Source: Clostridium disporicum
GTDB lineage: Bacteria; Bacillota; Clostridia; Clostridiales; Clostridiaceae
Assembly (NCBI RefSeq): GCF_001405015.1
Contig: NZ_CYZX01000012.1
Location: 42,860 to 106,859, forward strand
DNA length: 64,000 bases
Direction: 5' to 3'
Below the pieces are notes generated by a model. It was not told where the DNA came from, did not search any database, and saw only the letters and a list, made by a program, of their open reading frames with translations. Shown here piece by piece: positions 29,851-37,394 of the stretch. The translations under genes were made by a program, and so were the position numbers. Every line of letters starts with the position of its first letter. The stretch's first letter is position 1.

Positions 29851-29945
29851 GTGAATAAATATTCACAGATCAAAAGTAGACTATGTCGAATCCAGAAGAC
29901 TGCTAAGCAGTGACTAGGATAGTGTGCTTTGCTACAATTAAAAGA
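29851..29945 (+). repeat. Degenerate mini-hairpin cluster after the second nucleotidyltransferase
   Basis: Just after the stop (29848) is a perfect GTGAATA-aa-TATTCAC hairpin (29851-29866). A CTGC-taa-GCAG hairpin (29900-29910) follows, then GTGTGCTTTGCTAC. The style and position match the mini-hairpin arrays elsewhere in the window, but only a few units remain. Confidence 0.4.
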
Positions 29946-30031
29946 GTATAAAATTGGTAAAAAAGCTGCGATTTTTTGTAGCTTTTCCTGTTATAAAAAT
30001 AATAAATAATATTAGGACTAGGAGAAATATA

Positions 30032-30631
30032 ATGAAGATAAGTAAAAATAAAAAAATAATTATTTTAGCAATGATAGTTTTAATAGCTATTATATTAGTT
30101 GCTAATTTAGGAAATTTTCTTATAGTAAATGATGAATTGCATAAAGCAGATGCAATAGTAGTATTTAGTGGAGATAATGGTCCAAGAACAGAGAAAGGTG
30201 TTGAACTTTTAAAAGAAGGATTAGGAGATTACTTAATATTATCAGGCGGAATAGTTTATGATGATGTAACTATGGCAGAGCTTATGAAAAATCATGCCAT
30301 TAAACTAGGGGTTCCAAAAGAAAAGATACTAATAGATGACAAAGCATCAACAACACATGAAAATGCTGAATTTACTAAGGAAATTATAGAAGAAAATAAC
30401 TTTAAATCAATAATAGTAGTTACTTCAGAATACCATTCAAGAAGATCAAAATTAGCTATGGAAAAAGTCTTAAAAAATACTTCAATAGATGGACAACAGG
30501 TTAAAGTTATGATTGCTCACGCAACAGAAGAAAAGTTTACAACAAAATGGTGGACAAGTGGAAATAGTATATTGATTCTTATAAGTGAGTATTTAAAACT
30601 TATGGGATATTGGACAAAAGGTTATATATAA
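30032..30631 (+). CDS. YdcF/ElyC/SanA-family membrane protein (DUF218)
   Basis: Protein of 199 aa from ATG 30032, which has AGGAGAA at 30020-30026; the frame is open further upstream without a site. One N-terminal membrane helix (residues 8-27) precedes a DUF218 domain: ADAIVVFSGDNGPRTEKGVE, YLILSGG, DDKASTTHENAEFTKEI and VVTSEYHSRRSKLAME. Family members act at the cell envelope, but no reaction is firmly known. It lies between the nucleotidyltransferases and the first precursor; a role in the RiPP pathway is possible but unproven. Confidence 0.82.
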   Translation: MKISKNKKIIILAMIVLIAIILVANLGNFLIVNDELHKADAIVVFSGDNGPRTEKGVELLKEGLGDYLILSGGIVYDDVTMAELMKNHAIKLGVPKEKILIDDKASTTHENAEFTKEIIEENNFKSIIVVTSEYHSRRSKLAMEKVLKNTSIDGQQVKVMIAHATEEKFTTKWWTSGNSILILISEYLKLMGYWTKGYI

Positions 30632-30776
30632 GAAGCTTTAATAGAAGAATTAATTATATTTAAAAAATATAAAAAATATTAAGTTTTAAAATCTATAAGA
30701 AATGAATAAATGTGAATATATGTAGAAATAAAAAGGAATTTATGATATAAAAATACAAGAAAGTATTTACAAATTA

Positions 30777-30805
30777 TGGTAAAATATAAATACCGGTTGA
30801 TCAAC
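30777..30805 (+). promoter_or_regulatory. Promoter with palindromic operator before precursor 1
   Basis: TGGTAAAAT (30777-30785) is an extended -10. A perfect 10-bp palindrome GTTGATCAAC (30796-30805) lies where transcription would start, a typical repressor position. About 90 nt of untranslated leader follow before AGGAGGG and ATG 30898. Related inverted half-sites AATCAAC and GTTGATT occur at 32983 and 33002. Confidence 0.5.
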
Positions 30806-30897
30806 GGAATTAAAACTTACTAACTACTTTACGGTACCAAAATTAGAGTATGGGGTGGTTTTAAAAAAATTTTGTTTATAGATAGGAGGGAATAATA

Positions 30898-31155
30898 ATG
30901 AAAAAGAATTGGAATAATCCAGAATTAAAGAATTTATCATTAAGATGTACTAGTAGCGAGGGATGTCCTTATGAAAATGAAGTAAATGCTACACCATCAA
31001 CTTTACTTCCAGAAATTATTTGGGGAGATGGTAAGTTAGGATGTACTCATTGGAATAATGATTTAAAAGGATGCGAACACCCTAATTACGGAATAAAAAG
31101 AATATGTTGGCCATGCCCTCCAGTTAAGGTTTGTCCACCAACAAATCCATCATAA
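30898..31155 (+). CDS. Putative RiPP precursor peptide 1 (Cys-rich, 85 aa)
   Basis: Short peptide with strong site AGGAGGG (30884-30890). The leader MKKNWNNPELKNLSLRCT has the WxxPxL pattern that corresponds to the YxxPxL leader motif bound by PqqD-like proteins in lasso systems, and a Thr near the expected cleavage point. The predicted core (about 65 aa) holds six Cys and several Trp and Pro, and ends CPPTNPS. The other intact precursor (34543) also ends in NPS. A terminator hairpin follows at 31200, which would boost precursor mRNA relative to the genes downstream. Confidence 0.7.
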   Translation: MKKNWNNPELKNLSLRCTSSEGCPYENEVNATPSTLLPEIIWGDGKLGCTHWNNDLKGCEHPNYGIKRICWPCPPVKVCPPTNPS

Positions 31156-31199
31156 TTGATTTAAAATTGTAAATTTAAGGTTAATTATTTAAAACTTAG

Positions 31200-31235
31200 C
31201 CTGTCAACAATATATTGACAGGTGTTATTCTTTAT
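31200..31235 (+). terminator. Terminator/attenuator after precursor 1
   Basis: CCTGTCAA (31200-31207) and TTGACAGG (31215-31222) form a perfect 8-bp stem with a 7-nt loop, followed by the T-rich TGTTATTCTTTAT. Partial termination here would favour precursor expression. Confidence 0.65.
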
Positions 31236-31319
31236 ATTTAAATATGTGAAATATTGTTGTTACAAATCATTAAATGGTAAAGAGTAAAATTAATAAATAA
31301 TTTTTTATAGATCTTTAAA

Positions 31320-31434
31320 GGGGTTTTGATTGAAGAGAAATTAAAGTATAAACATTATTTTACATAATATGAAAAACAAGAATATAATAAAGTGTTAAAA
31401 GAAAATAAGATTAGAGAGTTAGAAAATTTAAGAT
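31320..31434 (+). pseudogene. Decayed reading frame, unknown
   Basis: A frame from TTG 31330 reads IEEKLKYKHYFT, a stop, then YEKQEYNKVLKENKIRELEN and a stop at 31434-31436, just overlapping the next remnant. The residue composition looks coding (Lys/Glu-rich helix) but no family is recognisable. Listed because it fills the gap between two precursor copies. Confidence 0.25.
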
Positions 31435-31644
31435 GAAAAAGAATTGGAATAATCCATAATTAAATAATACTGAAGAAGGAAAAGTATTAGCAACGGCAAT
31501 AGAAGAAAAGAAACATGGAAGTGATATCATCATAAACCAGAAAATCCATGTCAAGACAAACCATTAGTTAAACCAGTACAATCAATAGCTGGATTAGAGG
31601 AGGGGAATCCAATACAAACATTCCTTAAAACTTGGTTATATTAA
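31433..31644 (+). pseudogene. Decayed third RiPP precursor
   Basis: ATG 31433 starts MKKNWNNP, identical to the first eight residues of precursor 1, then hits TAA (31457-31459) where the other copies have Glu or Lys. The frame continues LNNTEEGKVLAT, keeping the Thr-x-Glu-Gly pattern of the other precursors at the end of the leader. After about 31528 a second frame reads HHKPENPCQDKPLV and ends with TAA at 31642-31644, so a frameshift is likely too. No ribosome site remains. Confidence 0.7.
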
Positions 31645-31681
31645 ATATCAATTTACCACTTTAAATGGCATATTGATATTT
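31643..31681 (+). terminator. Hairpin before the first HprK-like gene
   Basis: AAATATCAAT (31643-31652) and ATTGATATTT (31672-31681) form a perfect 10-bp stem. No T-run follows, so it may be an attenuator or processing site rather than a full terminator. Confidence 0.4.
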
Positions 31682-31732
31682 GAAAAAATGATATATATAA
31701 CAAAGGTATATTTAATTTAAGTGAGGGGTACT

Positions 31733-32647
31733 ATGTACAATTATATAGTTTACGGATTAAAGATTAAATCAGATATTGAAATTAAAGAGTTTATGAAAAA
31801 TGAAGATGAAAATAATGACATAAATATTGTTTTAGGACAAACATCTCAGGATATTAAGGATATGATATGTGAAGGAATACGAAGTTTTTATTCTAAGACA
31901 AAAATATGGTTCCATATAGATAATATTGCTACCTATTACATAACTGATGGTAAAACTATATTAGTTGAGCCTTGTGAAAATCCAGATGAAACATTACTTA
32001 GAGTTTATTTAATGTGTAGCTGTTTAGGTTTTATAATGCTTCAAAGAGAACAAGTAGCGATTCATGGAGGAGTTATAAACATTGACGGTAATGCTGTAAT
32101 ATTTACAGGGGATAGAGGTGCAGGTAAATCAACTTTAACAACAGCTTTAAGAAATAAGGGATATCAATTTATTTCTGATGATGTAGCTGCTACTTATTTT
32201 GATAAAGTACCTTATGTGTATCCAGGTTTTCCATATCAAAAGTTATGTGATGATGCTATGGATAGTCTTGGATATAAGAGAGAAGGGTTATCAACAATCA
32301 ATGGAGAAGATAAGGTAAAATATGTAGTTCCAGCTTTTGATAGTTTTTATGATAAATCAGCTCCGTTAACATCAATAGTTAAGCTAGAGGTAGGAGATGT
32401 TGATAAGGTAACTATAGATAAAGTAATAGGTCAAGAAAAGTTAATATTAATAATGAAGAATGTATATAGGCAAGAATTTTTAGGATTTATGGGAGGTATG
32501 ACTCCTGTATTTATAAAAAAATGCATTGATATTGCAAAAAATATAACATGTTATAAGGTTACAAGACCTAAAGAAGGTTTTACAGTAAATGAACAAATAA
32601 ATCTTATTGAAGATACTTTTATTAATATAGAAGAAAAAGCAATTTAA
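31733..32647 (+). CDS. HprK-like serine kinase 1 (RiPP tailoring)
   Basis: Protein of 304 aa. The C-terminal two thirds have the HPr-kinase-type P-loop FTGDRGAGKSTLTTALR near residue 125, followed by FISDDVAA with the paired Asp. The N-terminal part (YNYIVYGLKIKSDIEIKEF) is shared with the second kinase at 33539. In paeninodin-type lasso clusters such kinases phosphorylate the C-terminal Ser of the precursor; both intact precursors here end in Ser. ATG 31733 is chosen over GTG 31721 because the GAGGGG site (31723-31728) overlaps the latter. Confidence 0.8.
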   Translation: MYNYIVYGLKIKSDIEIKEFMKNEDENNDINIVLGQTSQDIKDMICEGIRSFYSKTKIWFHIDNIATYYITDGKTILVEPCENPDETLLRVYLMCSCLGFIMLQREQVAIHGGVINIDGNAVIFTGDRGAGKSTLTTALRNKGYQFISDDVAATYFDKVPYVYPGFPYQKLCDDAMDSLGYKREGLSTINGEDKVKYVVPAFDSFYDKSAPLTSIVKLEVGDVDKVTIDKVIGQEKLILIMKNVYRQEFLGFMGGMTPVFIKKCIDIAKNITCYKVTRPKEGFTVNEQINLIEDTFINIEEKAI

Positions 32648-32671
32648 TTAATATGAGAGGATGGATTAGAT

Positions 32672-32968
32672 ATGAATTTTAAATTAGTAAAGGAAATAGA
32701 ATTAGAAACTAAAATAAGTAAAAATTTTGATATTGATGATACAGATCTTGATGGAGAAAAGGTAATGATGAACCTTGATAAAGGACAATATTTTATGATG
32801 AATGAAGTAGGAAGTAGAATATGGGAAATTATCGAAACTCCAATACACGTTAAGGGAATAGTTGAAAAACTACGTGAAGAATATGATGTTGATGAACAAA
32901 CATGCACTGACAAGGTTTTAGAATTCTTAAAAAGTTTAAATGAGGCTGATTTAATAAAAGTGAGTTAA
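32672..32968 (+). CDS. PqqD-family RiPP recognition protein (lasso B1-like)
   Basis: Protein of 98 aa with the winged-helix PqqD fold: DGEKVMMNLDKGQYFMMNEV, then GSRIWEIIETP and a helical end VEKLREEYDVDEQTC. It should bind the precursor leader through the WxxPxL motif and present it to the peptidase encoded next. As a stand-alone gene followed by a B2-like protein it matches the split B1/B2 arrangement of Firmicute lasso clusters. Confidence 0.88.
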   Translation: MNFKLVKEIELETKISKNFDIDDTDLDGEKVMMNLDKGQYFMMNEVGSRIWEIIETPIHVKGIVEKLREEYDVDEQTCTDKVLEFLKSLNEADLIKVS

Positions 32969-33046
32969 TGTTTAAATAATGGAATCAACGTTGTTAATAC
33001 AGTTGATTTTCTACATATAAAATTTGTAAATATATGGAGAAAACAT

Positions 33047-33505
33047 ATGAATAAAGTAAAAATATTATTAAAAAAGTGCAGGACATTTATAAATTTAGAT
33101 AGTAAATTGAAAATTGAATATGGTAAGGCTTTTATATATACAGGTTGTGCCAGAGCATTTATTCTTTTTGTTCCTTTTAATAAGCTTAGAAAGCGTATGG
33201 GGAAGGTCAAGGAAGAATCACCAGAAGAAGTAGATAAAAATATATATAAAGAAGCAGTAGATGTATCAGAGATTGTAAGTATAGTTTCAAGACATACGCC
33301 ATGGGAGAGTAAATGCTTGGTGCAAGCACTCACTGCTCAAAAGTTATTAAAAGAAAAAGAAATATCTACAACACTTTACCTGGGTGTAAAAAAAGATAGG
33401 AATAACAATATGCTGGCGCACGCATGGCTAAGGTGTGGAGAATATTATGTAACTGGCGGAACTAACAAAGATGGATATGCTGTTGTAGCTAAGTTTGCTA
33501 ATTAG
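33047..33505 (+). CDS. Lasso-peptide B2-like leader peptidase (transglutaminase fold)
   Basis: Protein of 152 aa, the usual B2 size. The catalytic Cys90 is in TPWESKCLVQALTAQKLL and His125 in NMLAHAWLRCG. The third residue is probably the Asp in TNKDGYAV. It would cut the leader after the Thr-x position of the precursors. In true lasso systems the freed amine is then cyclised by an asparagine-synthetase-like enzyme, but no such gene lies in this window. Confidence 0.85.
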   Translation: MNKVKILLKKCRTFINLDSKLKIEYGKAFIYTGCARAFILFVPFNKLRKRMGKVKEESPEEVDKNIYKEAVDVSEIVSIVSRHTPWESKCLVQALTAQKLLKEKEISTTLYLGVKKDRNNNMLAHAWLRCGEYYVTGGTNKDGYAVVAKFAN

Positions 33506-33538
33506 TAATTAAATTATGAAAATATAAAGAGAGTTTAT

Positions 33539-34480
33539 ATGGAAGAGAATAAAATGAAATATTATTACAAAGTTTATGGATTAAATATAGAGTCAGAAAT
33601 TAAAATACAAGAACTCGTTATTTTAAATGATGAAAATAAAGCTAATATAGATGTAACTATATATATTGATAAGATGCCGGAAAGTATAAATACTGCAAAG
33701 AATCAAGGAATACTAGAAGGTTTTAGAAAAAATGAAATGTGGTTCTATATTAAGGGTATTGCAACATATTATATAAGAAATGGACAAGAGATAGTAGTTG
33801 AGCCATATAGAGATATTGAAGATCATTATATAAAAACATATATACTTGGAAGTGCCTTTGGATTGTTGCTAATACAAAAAAATATTGTGGCGATTCATGG
33901 AGGAGCAGTAGTATTTAATGATAAAGCTATAATCTGCACAGGGGACACTGGAGCAGGTAAATCTACATTAACTTCAGCATTAAGACTAAATGGAGCAAAG
34001 CTTGTAGCAGATGATGTTTCAGCTATAGATATAAAGGATGAAATTATGGTTTATCCAGCATATCCACAACAAAAGCTATGCGGAGATGCAGTAAGAAAGC
34101 TTGGATATGATACAGGGAATTTTATAAGAATAGATGAAGGAAGAGATAAATATGCAATTCCATCAAAATCAGATTTTATAAATAAACCTATAAAATTATC
34201 AGCAATATTTGAAATTATGGTAGGAGATGTTGAAGACGTTGAAATAAAAGAACTTAGAGGCTCAGAAAAGATGAATACTATAATGAAAAATATATATAGA
34301 GGATATGTAAATCAATTAGCAGGTTTAGATAGAGAATATTTAAAAAAATGCTTAAAGGTAACTAAAGATATTAATGTATATAGAATGATTAGACCAAAAG
34401 ATAAATTCATAGTTAATGAACAAATAGAAATCATAAAAGAAAAATTATTTAAAGAATATAGTAAATGTATTTCATTATAA
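33539..34480 (+). CDS. HprK-like serine kinase 2 (RiPP tailoring)
   Basis: Protein of 313 aa, paralogous over its full length to the kinase at 31733. It has P-loop CTGDTGAGKSTLTSALR, the LVADDVSAID acidic pair and the shared N-terminus YYYKVYGLNIESEIKIQEL. Having two kinases and two intact precursors suggests paired specificity, though both could act on each peptide. ATG 33554 is an alternative start that aligns better with the first kinase. Confidence 0.8.
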   Translation: MEENKMKYYYKVYGLNIESEIKIQELVILNDENKANIDVTIYIDKMPESINTAKNQGILEGFRKNEMWFYIKGIATYYIRNGQEIVVEPYRDIEDHYIKTYILGSAFGLLLIQKNIVAIHGGAVVFNDKAIICTGDTGAGKSTLTSALRLNGAKLVADDVSAIDIKDEIMVYPAYPQQKLCGDAVRKLGYDTGNFIRIDEGRDKYAIPSKSDFINKPIKLSAIFEIMVGDVEDVEIKELRGSEKMNTIMKNIYRGYVNQLAGLDREYLKKCLKVTKDINVYRMIRPKDKFIVNEQIEIIKEKLFKEYSKCISL

Positions 34481-34542
34481 GTATTAAACTTTAAGTACTT
34501 ATAATTGATATAAAAATTATTGAATTTATGGAGGTAATAATA

Positions 34543-34815
34543 ATGAAAAAATGGAATAATCCAAAGTTAATGATTTTAGGAGTAGAAAATACTAAAGAAG
34601 GTGTATGTGATTGTGGTGCAACTATTTATAGAACACCAAACAATGAGCATTATTGTCATAGAGATAATCTTTGGCATCGAAATAACTGTACCAGCTTACA
34701 ACAAGGACATTTCCAAAGTGGTAGCAACTGCCCAACAGGAGGAAATCATGAGTGGGCAGGACAAGCTCACAAATCAAATTGTTGCTGTGGAACAAAGGTA
34801 TCAAATCCATCATAA
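34543..34815 (+). CDS. Putative RiPP precursor peptide 2 (Cys/His-rich, 90 aa)
   Basis: Starts at ATG 34543 after GGAGG (34530-34534); an in-frame ATG at 34528 overlaps that site. The leader MKKWNNPKLMILGVENT fits WxxPxLxxxGxxxT, close to the lasso leader consensus. The core has eight Cys, including a CCC triplet near the end, many His/Asn/Trp, and ends KVSNPS like precursor 1. The core sequences of the two peptides are otherwise unrelated. A strong terminator follows, so this is the last gene of its transcript. Confidence 0.7.
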   Translation: MKKWNNPKLMILGVENTKEGVCDCGATIYRTPNNEHYCHRDNLWHRNNCTSLQQGHFQSGSNCPTGGNHEWAGQAHKSNCCCGTKVSNPS

Positions 34816-34834
34816 TTAGAAGCTAAAATAGTGT

Positions 34835-34886
34835 AATACATCTTAGATTAATAGCTTTGTCAGCTATGATTTTAGATGTATTTTTT
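34835..34886 (+). terminator. Strong terminator after precursor 2
   Basis: AATACATCT (34835-34843) pairs with AGATGTATT (34874-34882). An inner ATAGCT/AGCTAT stem (34850-34866 region) extends the hairpin, which is followed by TTTTT. Confidence 0.85.
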
Positions 34887-34967
34887 ATAGTAGAAAGTAT
34901 AAAAATTTTGACTTTTAAATTATGTAATATCTATAGTTTAAAGAAGATATTAGAATTGTTTTAAAAG

Positions 34968-34999
34968 AATCTCTGAAATTTCAGAGATTTTTATTTTAT
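34968..34999 (+). terminator. Second terminator hairpin
   Basis: A perfect 22-bp palindrome AATCTCTGAAA/TTTCAGAGATT (34968-34989) followed by TTTATTTTAT. Probably the terminator of a lost or decayed transcript, about 85 bp after the first. Confidence 0.7.
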
Positions 35000-35029
35000 A
35001 AATTAATATTTAATGTATAACACGAATAT

Positions 35030-35347
35030 ATATAATAACTCTACTAAAGAAAATAGTGACATTTACTGTTTTAAAGAATATGGAGTTGATATATTTTTCA
35101 TTTAATAAAATTATGTGAATTAGCTACAAAATATGTATTTGAAAACTATGGTAGCAGGATTGTGTCTGTTAAAGATATTAATATAAATAACTATAAAAAT
35201 TAGTTTGATGTTATGCTAAAAGAAGGGTTAATAAAGCTATGAGATAAATTGAATAAACCTATTTTATATAAATATTCAAAAGAACAAATAGATATGGAAG
35301 AGTTTTATGTAATTGATAAAAACACTATATATGTTTTAAAATGTTAG
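35030..35347 (+). pseudogene. Decayed small gene between precursor 2 and the exporter
   Basis: One frame gives CFKEYGVDIF; after a frameshift another gives HLIKLCELATKYVFENYG, then a TAG, FDVMLKEGLIKL, a TGA, and ends KNTIYVLKC plus stop at 35345-35347. Coding-like residue use through two stops and a shift indicates a pseudogene. I do not recognise the family. Confidence 0.4.
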
Positions 35348-35411
35348 TATTTAATTACCCAGTGGGCCAAGAAAATTTCCATATGTAAAATTAGTTGTAA
35401 ATTAGAATATG

Positions 35412-35464
35412 AAAAAGCCGATAAATAGTTTAACTTTACATTAAAGATATTTATTGGCCTTTTA
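35412..35464. terminator. Bidirectional terminator downstream of the ABC exporter
   Basis: AAAAAGCCGATAAATA (35412-35427) pairs with TATTTATTGGCCTTTT (35449-35464) with one mismatch. A and T tracts lie on both sides. It is placed to end the minus-strand exporter transcript. Confidence 0.75.
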
Positions 35465-35493
35465 TTATTTTATAGAAATTATTACTTTTATGA

Positions 35494-37218
35494 TTAGACC
35501 ATTTCACTTGCAACTTCTAAAATACTTTCTCTGCTGACTTCATTGATGTATCCTTTTTTGAGCTTAATAATTCTATTACATATATTAAGAGCTGAAGGTC
35601 TATGAGTTATTATTATGCAGGTTGGCTTATCTTCTAGTGACCTTATTGATTTTAGTACGCTTACTTCTGTTTCAGGGTCTAGAGCTGATGTGGCTTCATC
35701 TAATATTAATATTGGTCTCTTTCTTAAGAATGACCTTGCTATAGCAATTCTTTGAGCTTGTCCTTCTGATACACCAATGCCTCTCTCACCAACAAGTGTT
35801 TGAAGTCCATCTTCAAGCTCATCAATAAAGTCTAGTACACAAGCATTTTTTAAAGCTTGTCTCATTTCATCAATTGTTGCATCTGGATTACCATATCTAA
35901 GGTTGTCTTCAATAGTTCCTGAGAATAAGGTATTACCTTGAGGAACATAAGAAATCAACTCTCTGTAATCTCTAGTAAGTTCTTTACTGATATCTCCTTC
36001 AGTAAGTAAAACTTTACCACTTGTTGGGCTAATAAGTGCTAATATCATTCTTATAATTGTTGTTTTTCCTTCACCTGATGGACCTACAAAGGCTATTGTT
36101 TCTCCTGATTCTATAGTCAAGTTTATATCATTTATTATAGTAGTATTTTCTTTATACCCAAAAGAAACATTCTCAAATATAATATCAGGATTAGAAAATT
36201 CATTTGAAGCGTTAATTTTTGATACTTTTTCAAGTGGAATAGCTTCTATTTCCATAAGTCTTTCAGTAGCTGCAATAGTTGATATTAGTCCAGGTATCAT
36301 ACTAGCTAATGATGAGAATGGAGATTGTACCTTATTGTATAATTGAAGCATACCTGTAAATGTACCGTAGGTAGTTACCCCTTTAGCTATATTTAAAACT
36401 CCCCATCCAAAGATTGTGAAGTAAGCTAATGATGAGCAGAAGCTCATTGACATTGAAGTCATAACTGAAAGTTTAGTATTTTTCATACCTATTTTATATT
36501 TTTCATTTTGTATTCCTATTAATTTGTTAAGGTTTATATTTTCCATACAGAAGGTTTTTACAATCATAATGTTTTGTATTGATTCTTGCATAAATGATCT
36601 GTATTTAACATCTATTTCTTGTGATTCTTTATAAAGAGCTTTTAGCTTACTACTAAAAATTCTACCTATTAATATTAAGAATGGTCCGATAAATACTGCA
36701 GCTAATGCTATGGATGGAGCCCAATTAATAAGTGTATAAAAAGATCCAACTAAGGTTATAGTTAAGGATACAAGACTAGGGATTGTCCCAAGCAATGCAG
36801 AACTAATATTTCCTACATCAGATGTTACTCTTGTAAGTAAGCTAACAGAGTGAAATTTACTTTGTTCAAGCCAATCTGAATATTCTATATGTTTATATAT
36901 TTTTCTTTGTATACCTTGGTTTAACTTCATAGATGAATGAGTACTCATAAATGATGTTACTGGACTTGATAACATTGAAAATAAACTTATACAAACCATA
37001 ATAACTAACCATTTAATAACTTCTTGACTATTTCCGCCAATAGCTGAATCTATAAGTGATTTTGAAACAACTACATTATATATTCCTATAATTGCAAAGA
37101 TAGCATTAACTATTATTGAAAATATTAAATAAGGTATTACAGGTTTTGCGTGAGAAAGTATCCATTTAATTTTTATCCAAAGTTCTTTTGTCGGTTTAAG
37201 CTTTTTTAAGTTTTCCAT
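35494..37218 (-). CDS. ABC exporter, fused membrane and ATPase domains
   Basis: Half-transporter of 574 aa with six membrane helices in residues 20-310 and a C-terminal ATPase: Walker A GPSGEGKTTIIRM, signature VSEGQAQRIAIARSF, Walker B PILILDEATSALD and switch His in IITHRPSAL. No N-terminal peptidase domain, consistent with a separate leader peptidase (B2). Start at 37218 is set by GGAGGC 6 nt upstream; a longer frame to 37344 has no site. It points towards the precursor genes from the opposite strand and is probably the peptide exporter or immunity pump. Confidence 0.85.
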   Translation of the reverse strand: MENLKKLKPTKELWIKIKWILSHAKPVIPYLIFSIIVNAIFAIIGIYNVVVSKSLIDSAIGGNSQEVIKWLVIMVCISLFSMLSSPVTSFMSTHSSMKLNQGIQRKIYKHIEYSDWLEQSKFHSVSLLTRVTSDVGNISSALLGTIPSLVSLTITLVGSFYTLINWAPSIALAAVFIGPFLILIGRIFSSKLKALYKESQEIDVKYRSFMQESIQNIMIVKTFCMENINLNKLIGIQNEKYKIGMKNTKLSVMTSMSMSFCSSLAYFTIFGWGVLNIAKGVTTYGTFTGMLQLYNKVQSPFSSLASMIPGLISTIAATERLMEIEAIPLEKVSKINASNEFSNPDIIFENVSFGYKENTTIINDINLTIESGETIAFVGPSGEGKTTIIRMILALISPTSGKVLLTEGDISKELTRDYRELISYVPQGNTLFSGTIEDNLRYGNPDATIDEMRQALKNACVLDFIDELEDGLQTLVGERGIGVSEGQAQRIAIARSFLRKRPILILDEATSALDPETEVSVLKSIRSLEDKPTCIIITHRPSALNICNRIIKLKKGYINEVSRESILEVASEMV

Positions 37219-37394
37219 CAATATGCCTCCGTTTTTATGAAATTTTTCTGTAGTTAATGAATATATATTGAATTTCACAAAACTATTTAGAAAAATATTT
37301 AAAATATGTAATAATATGGTATCATAAAGAAGTGAGTTCTTCAAGGGAAACTATGAAAACAACAATTTTATATAAAGATTAAGAAAATAAGGAG

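Noticed and set aside
17686..31459. Stop-codon reassignment, because two breaks replace GAA-type codons with TAA
   Set aside because: TAA is the normal stop of most genes here; two single-base nonsense mutations are a simpler explanation.
32644..33333. Minus-strand frames of 89 and 122 codons opposite the PqqD and B2 genes
   Set aside because: They are shadows of clearly coding plus-strand genes with proper ribosome sites.
30898..34815. True lasso peptide cluster
   Set aside because: No macrolactam synthetase is present and the cores lack a suitable ring-forming acid pattern, so I call it lasso-like only.
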